Origin: Saccharothrix carnea
Lineage (GTDB): Bacteria > Actinomycetota > Actinomycetes > Mycobacteriales > Pseudonocardiaceae
Length of the DNA: 64,000 bases
Assembly: GCF_003014735.1 (NCBI RefSeq)
Contig: NZ_PYAX01000002.1
Coordinates: forward strand, 806,001-870,000
Direction of reading: 5' to 3'
Positions 45,214-53,745 of the stretch are shown here, in pieces. Position numbers and translations under genes: made by a program. The notes under the pieces were generated by a model. That model saw nothing but the letters and a program-made list of their open reading frames with translations. It searched no databases and had not been told where the DNA came from. Numbering within the stretch: position 1 is the stretch's first letter; every line of letters starts with the position of its first letter.

Positions 45214-46278
45214 GTGAGCGACACTTCGGCCGACGCGGCGGACAGCGGGAACCCCGAGCACCAGGAGGGTGGGAAGTACTCCGTCAAGGGCAAGGAGTAC
45301 ACCCGCGACACGCGGTACATCACGACCCGGGTCACGGCGGACGGGCGGGACGGGTTCCCGGTCGAGGCCGGGCGGTACCGGCTGGTCGCGGCGCGGGCCT
45401 GTCCGTGGGCCAACCGGTCGATCATCGTGCGGCGGCTGTTGGGGCTGGAGGACGCGATCTCGCTCGGGTTGCCCGGCCCGACGCACGACGAGCGGTCGTG
45501 GACGTTCGACCTCGACCCCGGTGGGCGCGACCCCGTGCTGGGGATCGAGCGGTTGCAGGAGGCGTACTTCAAGCGCGACCCCGAGTACCCGCGCGGGATC
45601 ACCGTGCCGGCGATCGTCGACACGACGACCGGCGCGGTCGTGACGAACGACTTCGCGCAGATCACGCTGGACCTGTCGACCGAGTGGCGTGCGCACCACC
45701 GGGACGGTGCGCCCGACCTGGTGCCGCAGCGGCACCGGGATGAGGTCGACGAGGTCAACCAGCGGGTGTTCACCGAGGTCAACAACGGCGTCTACCGGTG
45801 CGGGTTCGCGGGCACGCAGGAGGCCTACGACGACGCCTACGCCCGGCTGTGGACCGCGCTGGACTGGCTGGAGGACCGGCTGGGCGGTCAGCGGTACCTG
45901 GTCGGCGACACGATCACCGAGGCCGACGTCCGCCTGTTCACCACGCTCGTCCGCTTCGACGCCGTCTACCACGGCCACTTCAAGTGCAACCGGAACAAGC
46001 TGGCCGAGATGCCGGCGCTGTGGGCCTACGCCCGCGACCTGTTCCAGACGCCCGGGTTCGGCGACACGGTGGACTTCACCCAGATCAAGCAGCACTACTA
46101 CGTCGTGCACTCCGACATCAACCCGAGCGGGATCGTGCCCGGCGGGCCGGACCTGTCCGGTTGGGTGACGCCGCACGGCCGGGAGGCGCTCGGCGGTCGG
46201 CCGTTCGGCGACGGCACGCCGCCCGGCCCGGTCCACGACGGCGAACGGGTGGACCCCGCGCACACGCCACTGCGTTAG
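45214..46278 (+). CDS. Glutathionyl-hydroquinone reductase-like protein (GST superfamily)
   Basis: 354 residues from GTG 45214. The thioredoxin-like domain has the catalytic ACPWANR (Cys63), the xi-class C-P-W-A signature, followed by the PGPTHDERSWTFDLDPGGRD stretch and YPRGITVPAIVDTTTGAVVTND. The helical GST C-domain contains GDTITEADVRLFTTLVRFDAVYHGHFKCN. Xi-class enzymes reduce glutathionyl-hydroquinones; since actinomycetes use mycothiol, the thiol partner here is probably mycothiol. I place the start at the family's usual N-terminus rather than at the longer open frame upstream. Confidence 0.88.
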   Translation: MSDTSADAADSGNPEHQEGGKYSVKGKEYTRDTRYITTRVTADGRDGFPVEAGRYRLVAARACPWANRSIIVRRLLGLEDAISLGLPGPTHDERSWTFDLDPGGRDPVLGIERLQEAYFKRDPEYPRGITVPAIVDTTTGAVVTNDFAQITLDLSTEWRAHHRDGAPDLVPQRHRDEVDEVNQRVFTEVNNGVYRCGFAGTQEAYDDAYARLWTALDWLEDRLGGQRYLVGDTITEADVRLFTTLVRFDAVYHGHFKCNRNKLAEMPALWAYARDLFQTPGFGDTVDFTQIKQHYYVVHSDINPSGIVPGGPDLSGWVTPHGREALGGRPFGDGTPPGPVHDGERVDPAHTPLR

Positions 46279-46297
46279 GCCGCGTGTCGAACGGGGG

Positions 46298-47359
46298 TCA
46301 GGGTGAGCGTGGAGGGCAGGTGCTCTCGCGGACCACCAGTTCGGTGGCGAGGTCTATGCGCTCGTTCGGCGGGCGCTCGCCGCGCGCCAGGCTGAACACC
46401 ATGTGGGCGGCGGTGGTCGCCATCTCCCGCAGCGGTTGCCGCACCGTGGTCAGTTGAGGCCCTATCCACTCGGAGACCGACAGGTCGTCGTAGCCGACGA
46501 TCGACAGGTCGTCCGGAATGGACAGTCCCAGCTCCCGCGCCGCCCGCATCACGCCCAGCGCCTGGAAGTCGGAGCCCGCGAAGATCGCGGTCGGCCGGTC
46601 GGGACGGCTGAGCAGCGCCATGCCGTGCCCGTACCCGCCCTGCACGTAGAAGTCGCCGTACCGCACGAAGTCCGGGTCCACGACGACGTCCGCGTCCTCC
46701 AGCGCGCTGCGGTACCCGTCGACGCGGGCCCGGCTGCACAGCATGGTCGTCGGCCCGGAGATCACCGCGATCCGCCGGTGCCCGAGCGCGAGCAGGTGCC
46801 GCGTCGCGGCCAGGCCACCGGCCCAGTTCGCCGATCCCACGGTCGGCACACCGGGCGGCGGCTCCCCCGCCGTGTCCACGAACACGAACGGGATGTTGCG
46901 CGTGGTGAGCTGACGGCGCTGCTCGGCGTCCAGCCCGGCGAGCACCAGGATCACCCCGAGGGGTCGGCGGGCCAGCAGGTCGTCGAACCACTCGCGGCGC
47001 GGCCGGTGCTCGCCGCCGAGCTCGGACAGCACCACGGCGGCGCGCTCGTTCGCCGCGGCCAGCTCGACACCGCGGATGATCTCGGTCGACCACGCCGAGT
47101 GCATCTCGTGGAACACCAGGTCGATGAGCGCGGGCCGGGACGACTGGCGTGCCCGTCGTCGTCGGTACCGGTGCTGTTCGATGATGCTCTCCACGCGGGC
47201 ACGGGTGTCCGGTGCGACGTCCGGCCGTCCGTTGAGGACCTTCGAGACGGTCGGAATGGACACACCCGCCTCGGCCGCGATGGACGAGATGGACGCGGCG
47301 CCCTTCACCGTCTTCTCCGGCACGGCGCCGGCGGCGTCCCGCTCAGTCGACGAACTCAT
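46298..47359 (-). CDS. LacI-family regulator, likely controlling the xylan-oligosaccharide locus
   Basis: 353 residues from ATG 47359 (AGGGGG upstream). A Ser/Thr-rich 20-residue head precedes the helix-turn-helix ISSIAAEAGVSIPTVSKVLNGRPDVAPDTRARV; the effector domain runs from ALIDLVFHEMHSAWSTEIIRG to LRE-MATTAAHMVFSLARG with the sugar-pocket TIFAGSDFQALGVMRAA. It is transcribed divergently from the GH3-led operon with 310 bp between, so it is the natural candidate repressor. The inducer might be xylobiose or an aldouronic acid, which is inference. Confidence 0.88.
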   Translation of the reverse strand: MSSSTERDAAGAVPEKTVKGAASISSIAAEAGVSIPTVSKVLNGRPDVAPDTRARVESIIEQHRYRRRRARQSSRPALIDLVFHEMHSAWSTEIIRGVELAAANERAAVVLSELGGEHRPRREWFDDLLARRPLGVILVLAGLDAEQRRQLTTRNIPFVFVDTAGEPPPGVPTVGSANWAGGLAATRHLLALGHRRIAVISGPTTMLCSRARVDGYRSALEDADVVVDPDFVRYGDFYVQGGYGHGMALLSRPDRPTAIFAGSDFQALGVMRAARELGLSIPDDLSIVGYDDLSVSEWIGPQLTTVRQPLREMATTAAHMVFSLARGERPPNERIDLATELVVRESTCPPRSP

Positions 47360-47669
47360 GCTGCCCCCTGTTCGCGTCGCGGTCCGCGCCCCGCACACCG
47401 GATCTAAAGTTTCGACGGCTGAGCGTAAAGGTTCGACCTTTCGACCACCAGCATGGCAGCTCCATGCGTCGATCTTTGACGTAATCGGTCCAGAAAACCG
47501 TGCGCTTTTCGGGCCCTGTTCATACCTGTGAACTGCGAAGACACAGGAAGGACACGGACTGTTGACGTCTCGGAGAGATCCTCCTACGGTCTCCCCACCA
47601 GATCGGCGTGTCGGAAAGTACTTCGATAGTTTCGGTCTTCACGTGGATGTGAGCGGGGGTACCTGGTCG
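47360..47669. promoter_or_regulatory. Divergent LacI/GH3 promoter region with repeated TTTCGA-type sites
   Basis: 310 bp. Visible sites are AAAGTTTCG (47406-47414, reverse CGAAACTTT), the perfect inverted repeat AAAGGT-TCG-ACCTTT (47427-47441) and CGATAGTTTCG (47624-47634). These resemble the CGAAAxTTTCG-like boxes bound by xylan-related LacI proteins in actinobacteria. The last lies 35 bp before the GH3 start and could block its promoter. Confidence 0.6.
47427..47441. promoter_or_regulatory. Inverted repeat AAAGGT-TCG-ACCTTT
   Basis: Perfect 6-bp arms with a TCG spacer, 68 bp upstream of the divergent LacI gene. Best operator candidate for that protein, by position and symmetry. Confidence 0.6.
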
Positions 47670-50063
47670 ATGATGAACAGGACGACGGAGGTCGCGACGA
47701 CGCCGGTTGGCGACGCCGTTCCGACTGCCGCCGACCAGCCGAGCGCGGTGTGGCGGGACCTCTCCCGGCCCGCCGCCGAACGGGTCGACGCGCTCGTCGA
47801 GGCGATGACGCTCGACGAGAAGCTCGCCCAGCTCGTCGGGGTCTGGGTCGGCGCGGACCCCTCCGGCGCCGGTGTCGCACCGCACCAGCACGACATGACC
47901 GCCGACCCCGTGGTGTGGGACGAGGTCATCGCCTCCGGTCTCGGCCAGCTCACCCGCCCGTTCGGCACCCGCCCGGTCGAACCGGTCGCGGGCGCCCGCT
48001 CACTGGCCGCGTCACAGCGGCAGGTGGCCGACGCCAACCGGTTCGGCATCCCGGCGCTGGTGCACGAGGAGTGCCTGACCGGGTTCGCCGCCTGGCAGGC
48101 CACCGCCTACCCCGCGCCGCTGGCCTGGGGCGCGTCGTTCGACCCCGACCTGGTGGCCGAGATGTCCGGCCTGATCGGCCGCTCGATGCGGGCGGCGGGC
48201 GTGCACCAGGGGCTGGCGCCGGTCCTGGACGTCACCCGCGACTACCGCTGGGGTCGCACCGAGGAGACCATCGGCGAAGACCCCTACCTCGTCGGCACGG
48301 TCGCCACGGCGTACGTACGAGGCCTGGAGCGGTCCGGCATCGTCGCCACGCTCAAGCACTTCGCCGGCTACTCGGCCTCCCGCGCCGGGCGCAACCTCGC
48401 CCCGGTGGCCATCGGCCCGCGCGAGTTCGCCGACGTGGTCCTGCCGCCGTTCGAGATGGCCGTGCGCGACGGCGGCGTGCGGTCGGTCATGCAGTCCTAC
48501 ACCGAGATCGACGGCCTGCCGTCCGCGGCCGACGCCGGGCTGCTCACCACGCTGCTGCGCGACACCTGGGGCTTCGACGGCACCGTGGTCGCCGACTACT
48601 TCGCGATCAAGTTCCTGCAGACCCTGCACGGCGTGGCCGAGGACGAGGCGCACGCCGCCGCGCTGGCCCTCGCCGCGGGCGTGGACGTCGAGCTGCCGAC
48701 CGTGCGCTGCTACGGCACGCCGTTGCGCGAAGCGGTCGAGCGCGGCGACGTGGACGAGGCGTTGGTCGACCGGGCGTTGCGCCGGGTGCTCCACCAGAAG
48801 GTGGAACTGGGGTTGCTCGACCCGGACTGGTCGCCCCTGCCGGAGGACGTGGACGAGCTCCGGCTCGACTCGCCCGAGGCCCGGGACGTGGCGCTGCGCC
48901 TGGCGCGGGAGTCCGTAGTGCTGTTGGCCAACGACGGTGTCCTGCCGCTGCGACCGGACCTGCGGCTCACCGTGGTCGGCCCGCTCGCGGACGACCCGAT
49001 GGCGATGCTGGGCTGCTACTCGTTCCCCGCGCACATCGGCGTGCACCACCCGGACGCCGGGCTCGGCCTGGAGATCCCGACCGTGCTCTCCGCGCTGCGC
49101 GACGCGGTGGGCGGCACGGTGACCCACGCGAAGGGCTGCGAGGTCTCCGCCGAGCCCGACGCCGACGAGATCGCCGAGGCGGTGGCGGCGGCACGGGACG
49201 CGGACGTGTGCGTCGTCGCGGTCGGCGACCTGGCGGGCCTGTTCGGGCGCGGCACGTCGGGCGAAGGGTGCGACGCGACCGACCTGCGGCTGCCCGGCGC
49301 GCAGGCCGACCTGGTCCGCGCGGTCCTGGCCACCGGCACGCCGGTCGTGCTGCTGCTGATCACCGGACGGCCGTACGCGATCGGCGACCTGGCAGACGGC
49401 GCGGCGGCGGTCGTGCAGACCTTCTTCCCCGGGCAGCTCGGCGGCCAAGCCATCGCCGACGTGCTGACCGGCGCGGTGTCGCCGTCCGGCCGGCTGCCGG
49501 TCAGCCTGCCGGGCGAGGAGTCCGGCCAGCCCGGCACCTACCTGTCGGCACCGCTCGGTCGGCGCAGCGAAGTGTCCAACGTGGACCCGACGCACGTGTT
49601 CCCGTTCGGCCACGGCCTGGGCTACGACACGTTCACCTGGTCACCCGTGCGCGTGGTGTCGGACGAGCCGTGGACCACCGACAGCGAAGTGGCGCTGGAA
49701 CTGGACGTGCACAACCCCGGCACACGCCCCGGCGCGGACGTGGTGCAGCTGTACCTGCACGACCCCGTCGCGCAGGTGACCCGCCCGGTCGTGCGGCTCG
49801 TCGGCTACGCGCGGGTGGAGCTGAACGGTGGCGCGTCGGCCCGCGTCACGTTCCGCGTGCCGGCCGACGTCACGTCGTTCACCGGCCTGGCGGGCAGGCG
49901 CGTGGTGGAACCGGGCGCGGTGCAGCTGCGCGTGTCCCGGTCGAGCGCGGACGTGCACGAAGCGGTGGACCTGCGGCTCGACGGCCCGCTGCGCGAAGTC
50001 GACCACACGCGGCGTTGGCTCAGCGCCGTGTCGGTCACCCACGAGGAGGTGGAGCGGGCATGA
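47670..50063 (+). CDS. Family 3 glycoside hydrolase, probable beta-xylosidase
   Basis: 797 residues from ATG 47670, nine bases after GCGGGGGT; no signal peptide, so cytosolic. The GH3 N-domain contains LVHEECLTGFAAWQATAYPAP and the nucleophile Asp309 in GTVVADYFAIKF. The alpha/beta C-domain starts at SVVLLANDGVLPL, and a fibronectin-like end domain has DVVQLYLHDPVAQVTRPV. The wording RTEETIGEDPYLVG fits xylosidase/glucosidase members. It is the first gene of the coupled xylan-oligosaccharide operon. Confidence 0.9.
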   Translation: MMNRTTEVATTPVGDAVPTAADQPSAVWRDLSRPAAERVDALVEAMTLDEKLAQLVGVWVGADPSGAGVAPHQHDMTADPVVWDEVIASGLGQLTRPFGTRPVEPVAGARSLAASQRQVADANRFGIPALVHEECLTGFAAWQATAYPAPLAWGASFDPDLVAEMSGLIGRSMRAAGVHQGLAPVLDVTRDYRWGRTEETIGEDPYLVGTVATAYVRGLERSGIVATLKHFAGYSASRAGRNLAPVAIGPREFADVVLPPFEMAVRDGGVRSVMQSYTEIDGLPSAADAGLLTTLLRDTWGFDGTVVADYFAIKFLQTLHGVAEDEAHAAALALAAGVDVELPTVRCYGTPLREAVERGDVDEALVDRALRRVLHQKVELGLLDPDWSPLPEDVDELRLDSPEARDVALRLARESVVLLANDGVLPLRPDLRLTVVGPLADDPMAMLGCYSFPAHIGVHHPDAGLGLEIPTVLSALRDAVGGTVTHAKGCEVSAEPDADEIAEAVAAARDADVCVVAVGDLAGLFGRGTSGEGCDATDLRLPGAQADLVRAVLATGTPVVLLLITGRPYAIGDLADGAAAVVQTFFPGQLGGQAIADVLTGAVSPSGRLPVSLPGEESGQPGTYLSAPLGRRSEVSNVDPTHVFPFGHGLGYDTFTWSPVRVVSDEPWTTDSEVALELDVHNPGTRPGADVVQLYLHDPVAQVTRPVVRLVGYARVELNGGASARVTFRVPADVTSFTGLAGRRVVEPGAVQLRVSRSSADVHEAVDLRLDGPLREVDHTRRWLSAVSVTHEEVERA

Positions 50064-51046
50064 CCACCCAGATCACCGAACCGGCGACCGCGGCCGCGCC
50101 GGGCCCCGGTGAACCGCCGAAGAAGGCGAAAACGCCCCGGTACAAGACCACGTGGCGCAAGGCGTTCAAGCGCGACTGGCAGCTCTACACGCTCGTCATC
50201 GTCCCGCTGCTGTTCTTCCTGGTCTTCCGGTACGCGCCGATGCTCGGCAACGTCATCGCGTTCCGCAAGTTCGTGCCGGGCGGCAGCATCTACGGCGAGA
50301 CGTGGGTCGGCCTGCGCTACGTCAAGATGTTCGTCAACGACCCGAACTTCTGGGAGGTCTTCGGCAACACGATGGCGCTCGGCGCGCTGTCACTGGTGTT
50401 CACCTTCCCGCTGCCGATCGTGCTCGCGCTGCTGCTCAACGAAGTGCGCTCGCGCTACTTCAAGCGGTTCGTGCAGACGGTGTCCTACCTGCCGCACTTC
50501 CTGTCGATCGTGATCGTGGCCGGCATGGTCATGCAGCTGGTGTCGCTGGAGGGCACGGTCAACCAGATCGTCCGGGCGCTGGGCGGCGAGGCGGTCTCGT
50601 TCATCCAGGACCCGAGCTGGTTCCGCACGATCTACGTCTCGTCGGAGGTGTGGCAGACCGTCGGCTGGGGCACGATCCTCTACCTGGCCGCGCTGACCAC
50701 GATCGACTCGCAGCTCTACGAGGCGGCCCGGATCGACGGCGCGAACCGGTGGCAGCAGACCTGGCACGTGACGCTGCCCGGCATCCGGCCGACGATGATC
50801 ACGCTGCTGATCCTCAACATCGGCACGTTCATGGCGGTCGGGTTCGAGAAGGTCCTGCTGCTGTACAACCCGCTGACCTATCCCACCGCGGATGTCGTGT
50901 CGACCTACCTGTACCGGGTCGGCCTGGTGTCCAACAACTTCAGCTACGCCGCCGCGATCGGCCTGTTCGAGTCGATCATCGGTCTGACGCTGATCCTGTC
51001 CGCCAACGCGATCTCGCGCCGCACAGTGGGGACGAGCCTGTGGTGA
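50060..51046 (+). CDS. Sugar ABC permease, LplB type
   Basis: 328 residues, six helices after a cytosolic ~40-residue head. RYAPMLGNVIAFRKFVPGG and the EAA loop EAARIDGANRWQQTWHVTLPGI are typical of LplB/YtcP-like subunits that import complex plant sugars such as aldouronates. ATGA overlap with the GH3 stop (50060-50063). Confidence 0.9.
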   Translation: MTTQITEPATAAAPGPGEPPKKAKTPRYKTTWRKAFKRDWQLYTLVIVPLLFFLVFRYAPMLGNVIAFRKFVPGGSIYGETWVGLRYVKMFVNDPNFWEVFGNTMALGALSLVFTFPLPIVLALLLNEVRSRYFKRFVQTVSYLPHFLSIVIVAGMVMQLVSLEGTVNQIVRALGGEAVSFIQDPSWFRTIYVSSEVWQTVGWGTILYLAALTTIDSQLYEAARIDGANRWQQTWHVTLPGIRPTMITLLILNIGTFMAVGFEKVLLLYNPLTYPTADVVSTYLYRVGLVSNNFSYAAAIGLFESIIGLTLILSANAISRRTVGTSLW

Positions 51047-51978
51047 CCACCGACCCGACGCGCGTCATGGAGCGGCTGGACAAGCCCGCGGGTGCCCGCC
51101 GCACGTCGCTGGACGACTCCCGCGGTTACCGGATCTTCCGCGTCGTCAACGCGATCGTGCTGCTCGGCGTGGTGGTGGTGACGCTGTACCCGTTCGTCAA
51201 CATCGTGGCGCAGTCGTTCAGCAGCGAGGTCTACATCCGCACGGGTCAGGTCAACCTGGTGCCGCGCGGGTTCAACCTCGACACCTACAAGCTGGTCGCG
51301 GCCGACCCGGCGTTCTGGAACAGCTACCTCAACACGGTCATCTACACCGTCACGGCCACCGCGATCTCGATCGTGCTCACCACGATCTACGCGTACGTGC
51401 TGTCCAAGAAGCACCTCAAGGGCCGCGGCCTGCTCGTCGGCGTCGCGGTGTTCACGATGTTCTTCAACGGCGGCCTGATCCCGAACTACGTGCTGGTCAA
51501 CGGTCTCGGGATGACCAACACGATCTGGGCGATCGTGCTGCCGAACGCGATCAGCGTGTTCAACCTGCTGGTCATGAAGGCGTTCTTCGAGAGCCTGCCG
51601 CCCGAACTGGAGGAGGCCGCCGCGATCGACGGCCTGAACACCTACGGCATCCTGCTGCGGATCGTGCTGCCGCTGTCGAAGGCCGTGCTCGCCACCATGA
51701 TCCTGTTCTACGCGGTGGCGAACTGGAACTCCTGGTTCCAGGCGTTCCTCTACCTCGACCGGGCGGACCTGTTCCCGGTCACCGTGTACCTGCGGAACAT
51801 GATCGCCGGCGCCACCTCGGCGACGTCGGTCGGCGCGGTCGAGACCAACGCCGTGGCCATCTCCGCGAACATCAAGGCCGTGACGATGGTGCTCACCGTC
51901 CTGCCCATCATCGCCGTTTACCCGTTCATCCAGCGCTATTTCGTGTCGGGCGTGATGCTCGGCGCGGTCAAGCAGTAG
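51043..51978 (+). CDS. Sugar ABC permease, LplC/YtcP type
   Basis: 311 residues from GTG 51043, overlapping the previous stop (GTGA). Helices FRVVNAIVLLGVVVVTLYPFVNI onwards, the LplC-like FFNGGLIPNYVLVNGLGM, EAA loop EEAAAIDGLNTYGILLRIVLP and the terminal RYFVSGVMLGAVKQ. Forms the membrane channel together with the LplB-type subunit; the ATPase must come from elsewhere. Confidence 0.9.
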   Translation: MTTDPTRVMERLDKPAGARRTSLDDSRGYRIFRVVNAIVLLGVVVVTLYPFVNIVAQSFSSEVYIRTGQVNLVPRGFNLDTYKLVAADPAFWNSYLNTVIYTVTATAISIVLTTIYAYVLSKKHLKGRGLLVGVAVFTMFFNGGLIPNYVLVNGLGMTNTIWAIVLPNAISVFNLLVMKAFFESLPPELEEAAAIDGLNTYGILLRIVLPLSKAVLATMILFYAVANWNSWFQAFLYLDRADLFPVTVYLRNMIAGATSATSVGAVETNAVAISANIKAVTMVLTVLPIIAVYPFIQRYFVSGVMLGAVKQ

Positions 51979-52029
51979 CGCGTCCGCTCCCCGTTGACGA
52001 CGGCGTCAATCACCTGAGGAGACAGCACG

Positions 52030-53661
52030 ATGCGAACCAAATGGAAGCGAACGCTTCTGACTGCCGTCGCCGGCAGCCTCGTGGTCAGCCTGGCCGCGTG
52101 CAGCGAGGAAGGCGCCGACGCGGGTGGTGGTGTCAACCTCGACGGCAAGAAGACCGCGTCGATGGCCGACTACAAGGCGGGCGCGCAGTTCAAGGCCTCC
52201 GAGCCGATCGACGTCAGCCTGCTCTACCTCGACCAGTCGCACTACCCGATCAAGGACGACTGGCTGCTGTGGAAGGAGATCACGCAGCGGACCAACGTCA
52301 CGATCAAGCCCACGGTCGTGCCCTACAGCGACTACGACCAGAAGCGCGGTCTGCTGATCAGCTCGGGTGACGCGCCGACGATCATCTCCAAGACCTACCC
52401 GGGCCAGGAGGAGCAGTTCGTGTCCTCCGGCGCGATCCTGCCGGTGAGCGACTACATCGACCTGATGCCGCACTTCAAGGACAAGGTCGAGAAGTGGAAG
52501 CTCCAGCCTGAGCTGAACACGCTGCGCCAGGAGGACGGCAAGTTCTACGTGCTGCCCGGCATGCACGAGAAGGTCTGGCAGGACTACACGCTCGCGTTCC
52601 GCACCGACGAGCTGAAGCGGCTGAACCTGCAGGCACCGAAGAACTGGGACGAGGTCTACACCGTCCTCAAGGCGATCAAGGCGGCGAACCCGGACAGCTA
52701 CCCGCTGTCGGACCGCTTCGAGGGCAAGTCGATCCTCAACTACGCGGGCCAGACCTTCGGCACGCAGGCCGGCTGGGGCTACGTCAAGAACACGATCTGG
52801 AACGAGTCGGCGCAGAAGTACGAGCTCACCGGCGCGACCCAGGAGTACAAGCAGCTGATCGAGTACTTCCACAAGCTCGTCTCCGAGGGCCTGATGGACC
52901 CCGAGAGCTTCACGCAGAAGGACGACGCGGCGATCCAGAAGTTCGCCGGCGGCAAGTCGTTCGCGATCAGCAGCAACGCGCAGAACATCGTCAACGACTA
53001 CCGGCCGAACGTCTCCAAGATCCCCGGCGCGACCGTGGCGAAGATCCCGCTGCCCGCCGGGCCCAAGGGTGACGTCATCCGCGGCACGCGCCTGGAGAGC
53101 GGCCTGATGGTGTCGGCCAAGGCGGTCGAGAGCGACAAGTTCGTGGCGACGATGCAGTTCATCGACTGGCTCTGGTACTCCGACGAGGCCCAGGAGTTCT
53201 CCAAGTGGGGCGTGCAGGGCACGACCTACGACAAAGACGCGTCGGGCAAGCGGACCCTCAAGCCCGAGATCGCGTTCGGCGGCATGAACGTCGGCGCGCC
53301 GAAGAACCTCCAGCGCGACTTCGGCTTCCAGGGCGGTGTCTTCTACTACGGCGGCGCGAACGAGCTGCTGCAGTCGATGTTCACCGAGGAGGAGGTCGCC
53401 TTCCAGAAGACGATGGCCGACAAGAAGGTCGAGCCGCTGCCGCCGCCCGCGCCGCTGAACGAGGACGAGCGCGAGCGCGCCGCGCTGCTGGAGAGCCCGC
53501 TCAAGGACTTCGTCACGCAGTCGACGCTGCAGTTCATCCTCGGCCAGCGCGACCTGTCCACGTGGGACGCCTACGTCAAGGAGCTGGAGGCCAAGGGCTC
53601 GAACGACCTCGTCGAGCTGGTCAACGGCGCGTACAAGCGCTACAAGGAAAAGAACGGCTGA
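52030..53661 (+). CDS. Oligosaccharide-binding lipoprotein (LplA/LipO type)
   Basis: 543 residues with GAGGAGA before the ATG. The signal peptide ends in VSLAACSEE (lipidated Cys near residue 19). The large binding domain (IDVSLLYLDQSHYPIKDDWLLWKEI, SGDAPTIISKTYPGQEEQF, AMQFIDWLWYSDEAQEFSKWG region) matches the long LplA/LipO-type binding proteins that go with LplB/LplC permeases. Captures the oligosaccharide, probably a xylo- or aldouronic oligomer, outside the membrane. Confidence 0.9.
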   Translation: MRTKWKRTLLTAVAGSLVVSLAACSEEGADAGGGVNLDGKKTASMADYKAGAQFKASEPIDVSLLYLDQSHYPIKDDWLLWKEITQRTNVTIKPTVVPYSDYDQKRGLLISSGDAPTIISKTYPGQEEQFVSSGAILPVSDYIDLMPHFKDKVEKWKLQPELNTLRQEDGKFYVLPGMHEKVWQDYTLAFRTDELKRLNLQAPKNWDEVYTVLKAIKAANPDSYPLSDRFEGKSILNYAGQTFGTQAGWGYVKNTIWNESAQKYELTGATQEYKQLIEYFHKLVSEGLMDPESFTQKDDAAIQKFAGGKSFAISSNAQNIVNDYRPNVSKIPGATVAKIPLPAGPKGDVIRGTRLESGLMVSAKAVESDKFVATMQFIDWLWYSDEAQEFSKWGVQGTTYDKDASGKRTLKPEIAFGGMNVGAPKNLQRDFGFQGGVFYYGGANELLQSMFTEEEVAFQKTMADKKVEPLPPPAPLNEDERERAALLESPLKDFVTQSTLQFILGQRDLSTWDAYVKELEAKGSNDLVELVNGAYKRYKEKNG

Positions 53662-53745
53662 TCGAGCGGTCCGGCCACGGCGAACGCGCCGTGGCCGGAC
53701 CTGCCGCACCGTCCGACGTGACCCAGCGGGCTCCTGGGAGGGCAC

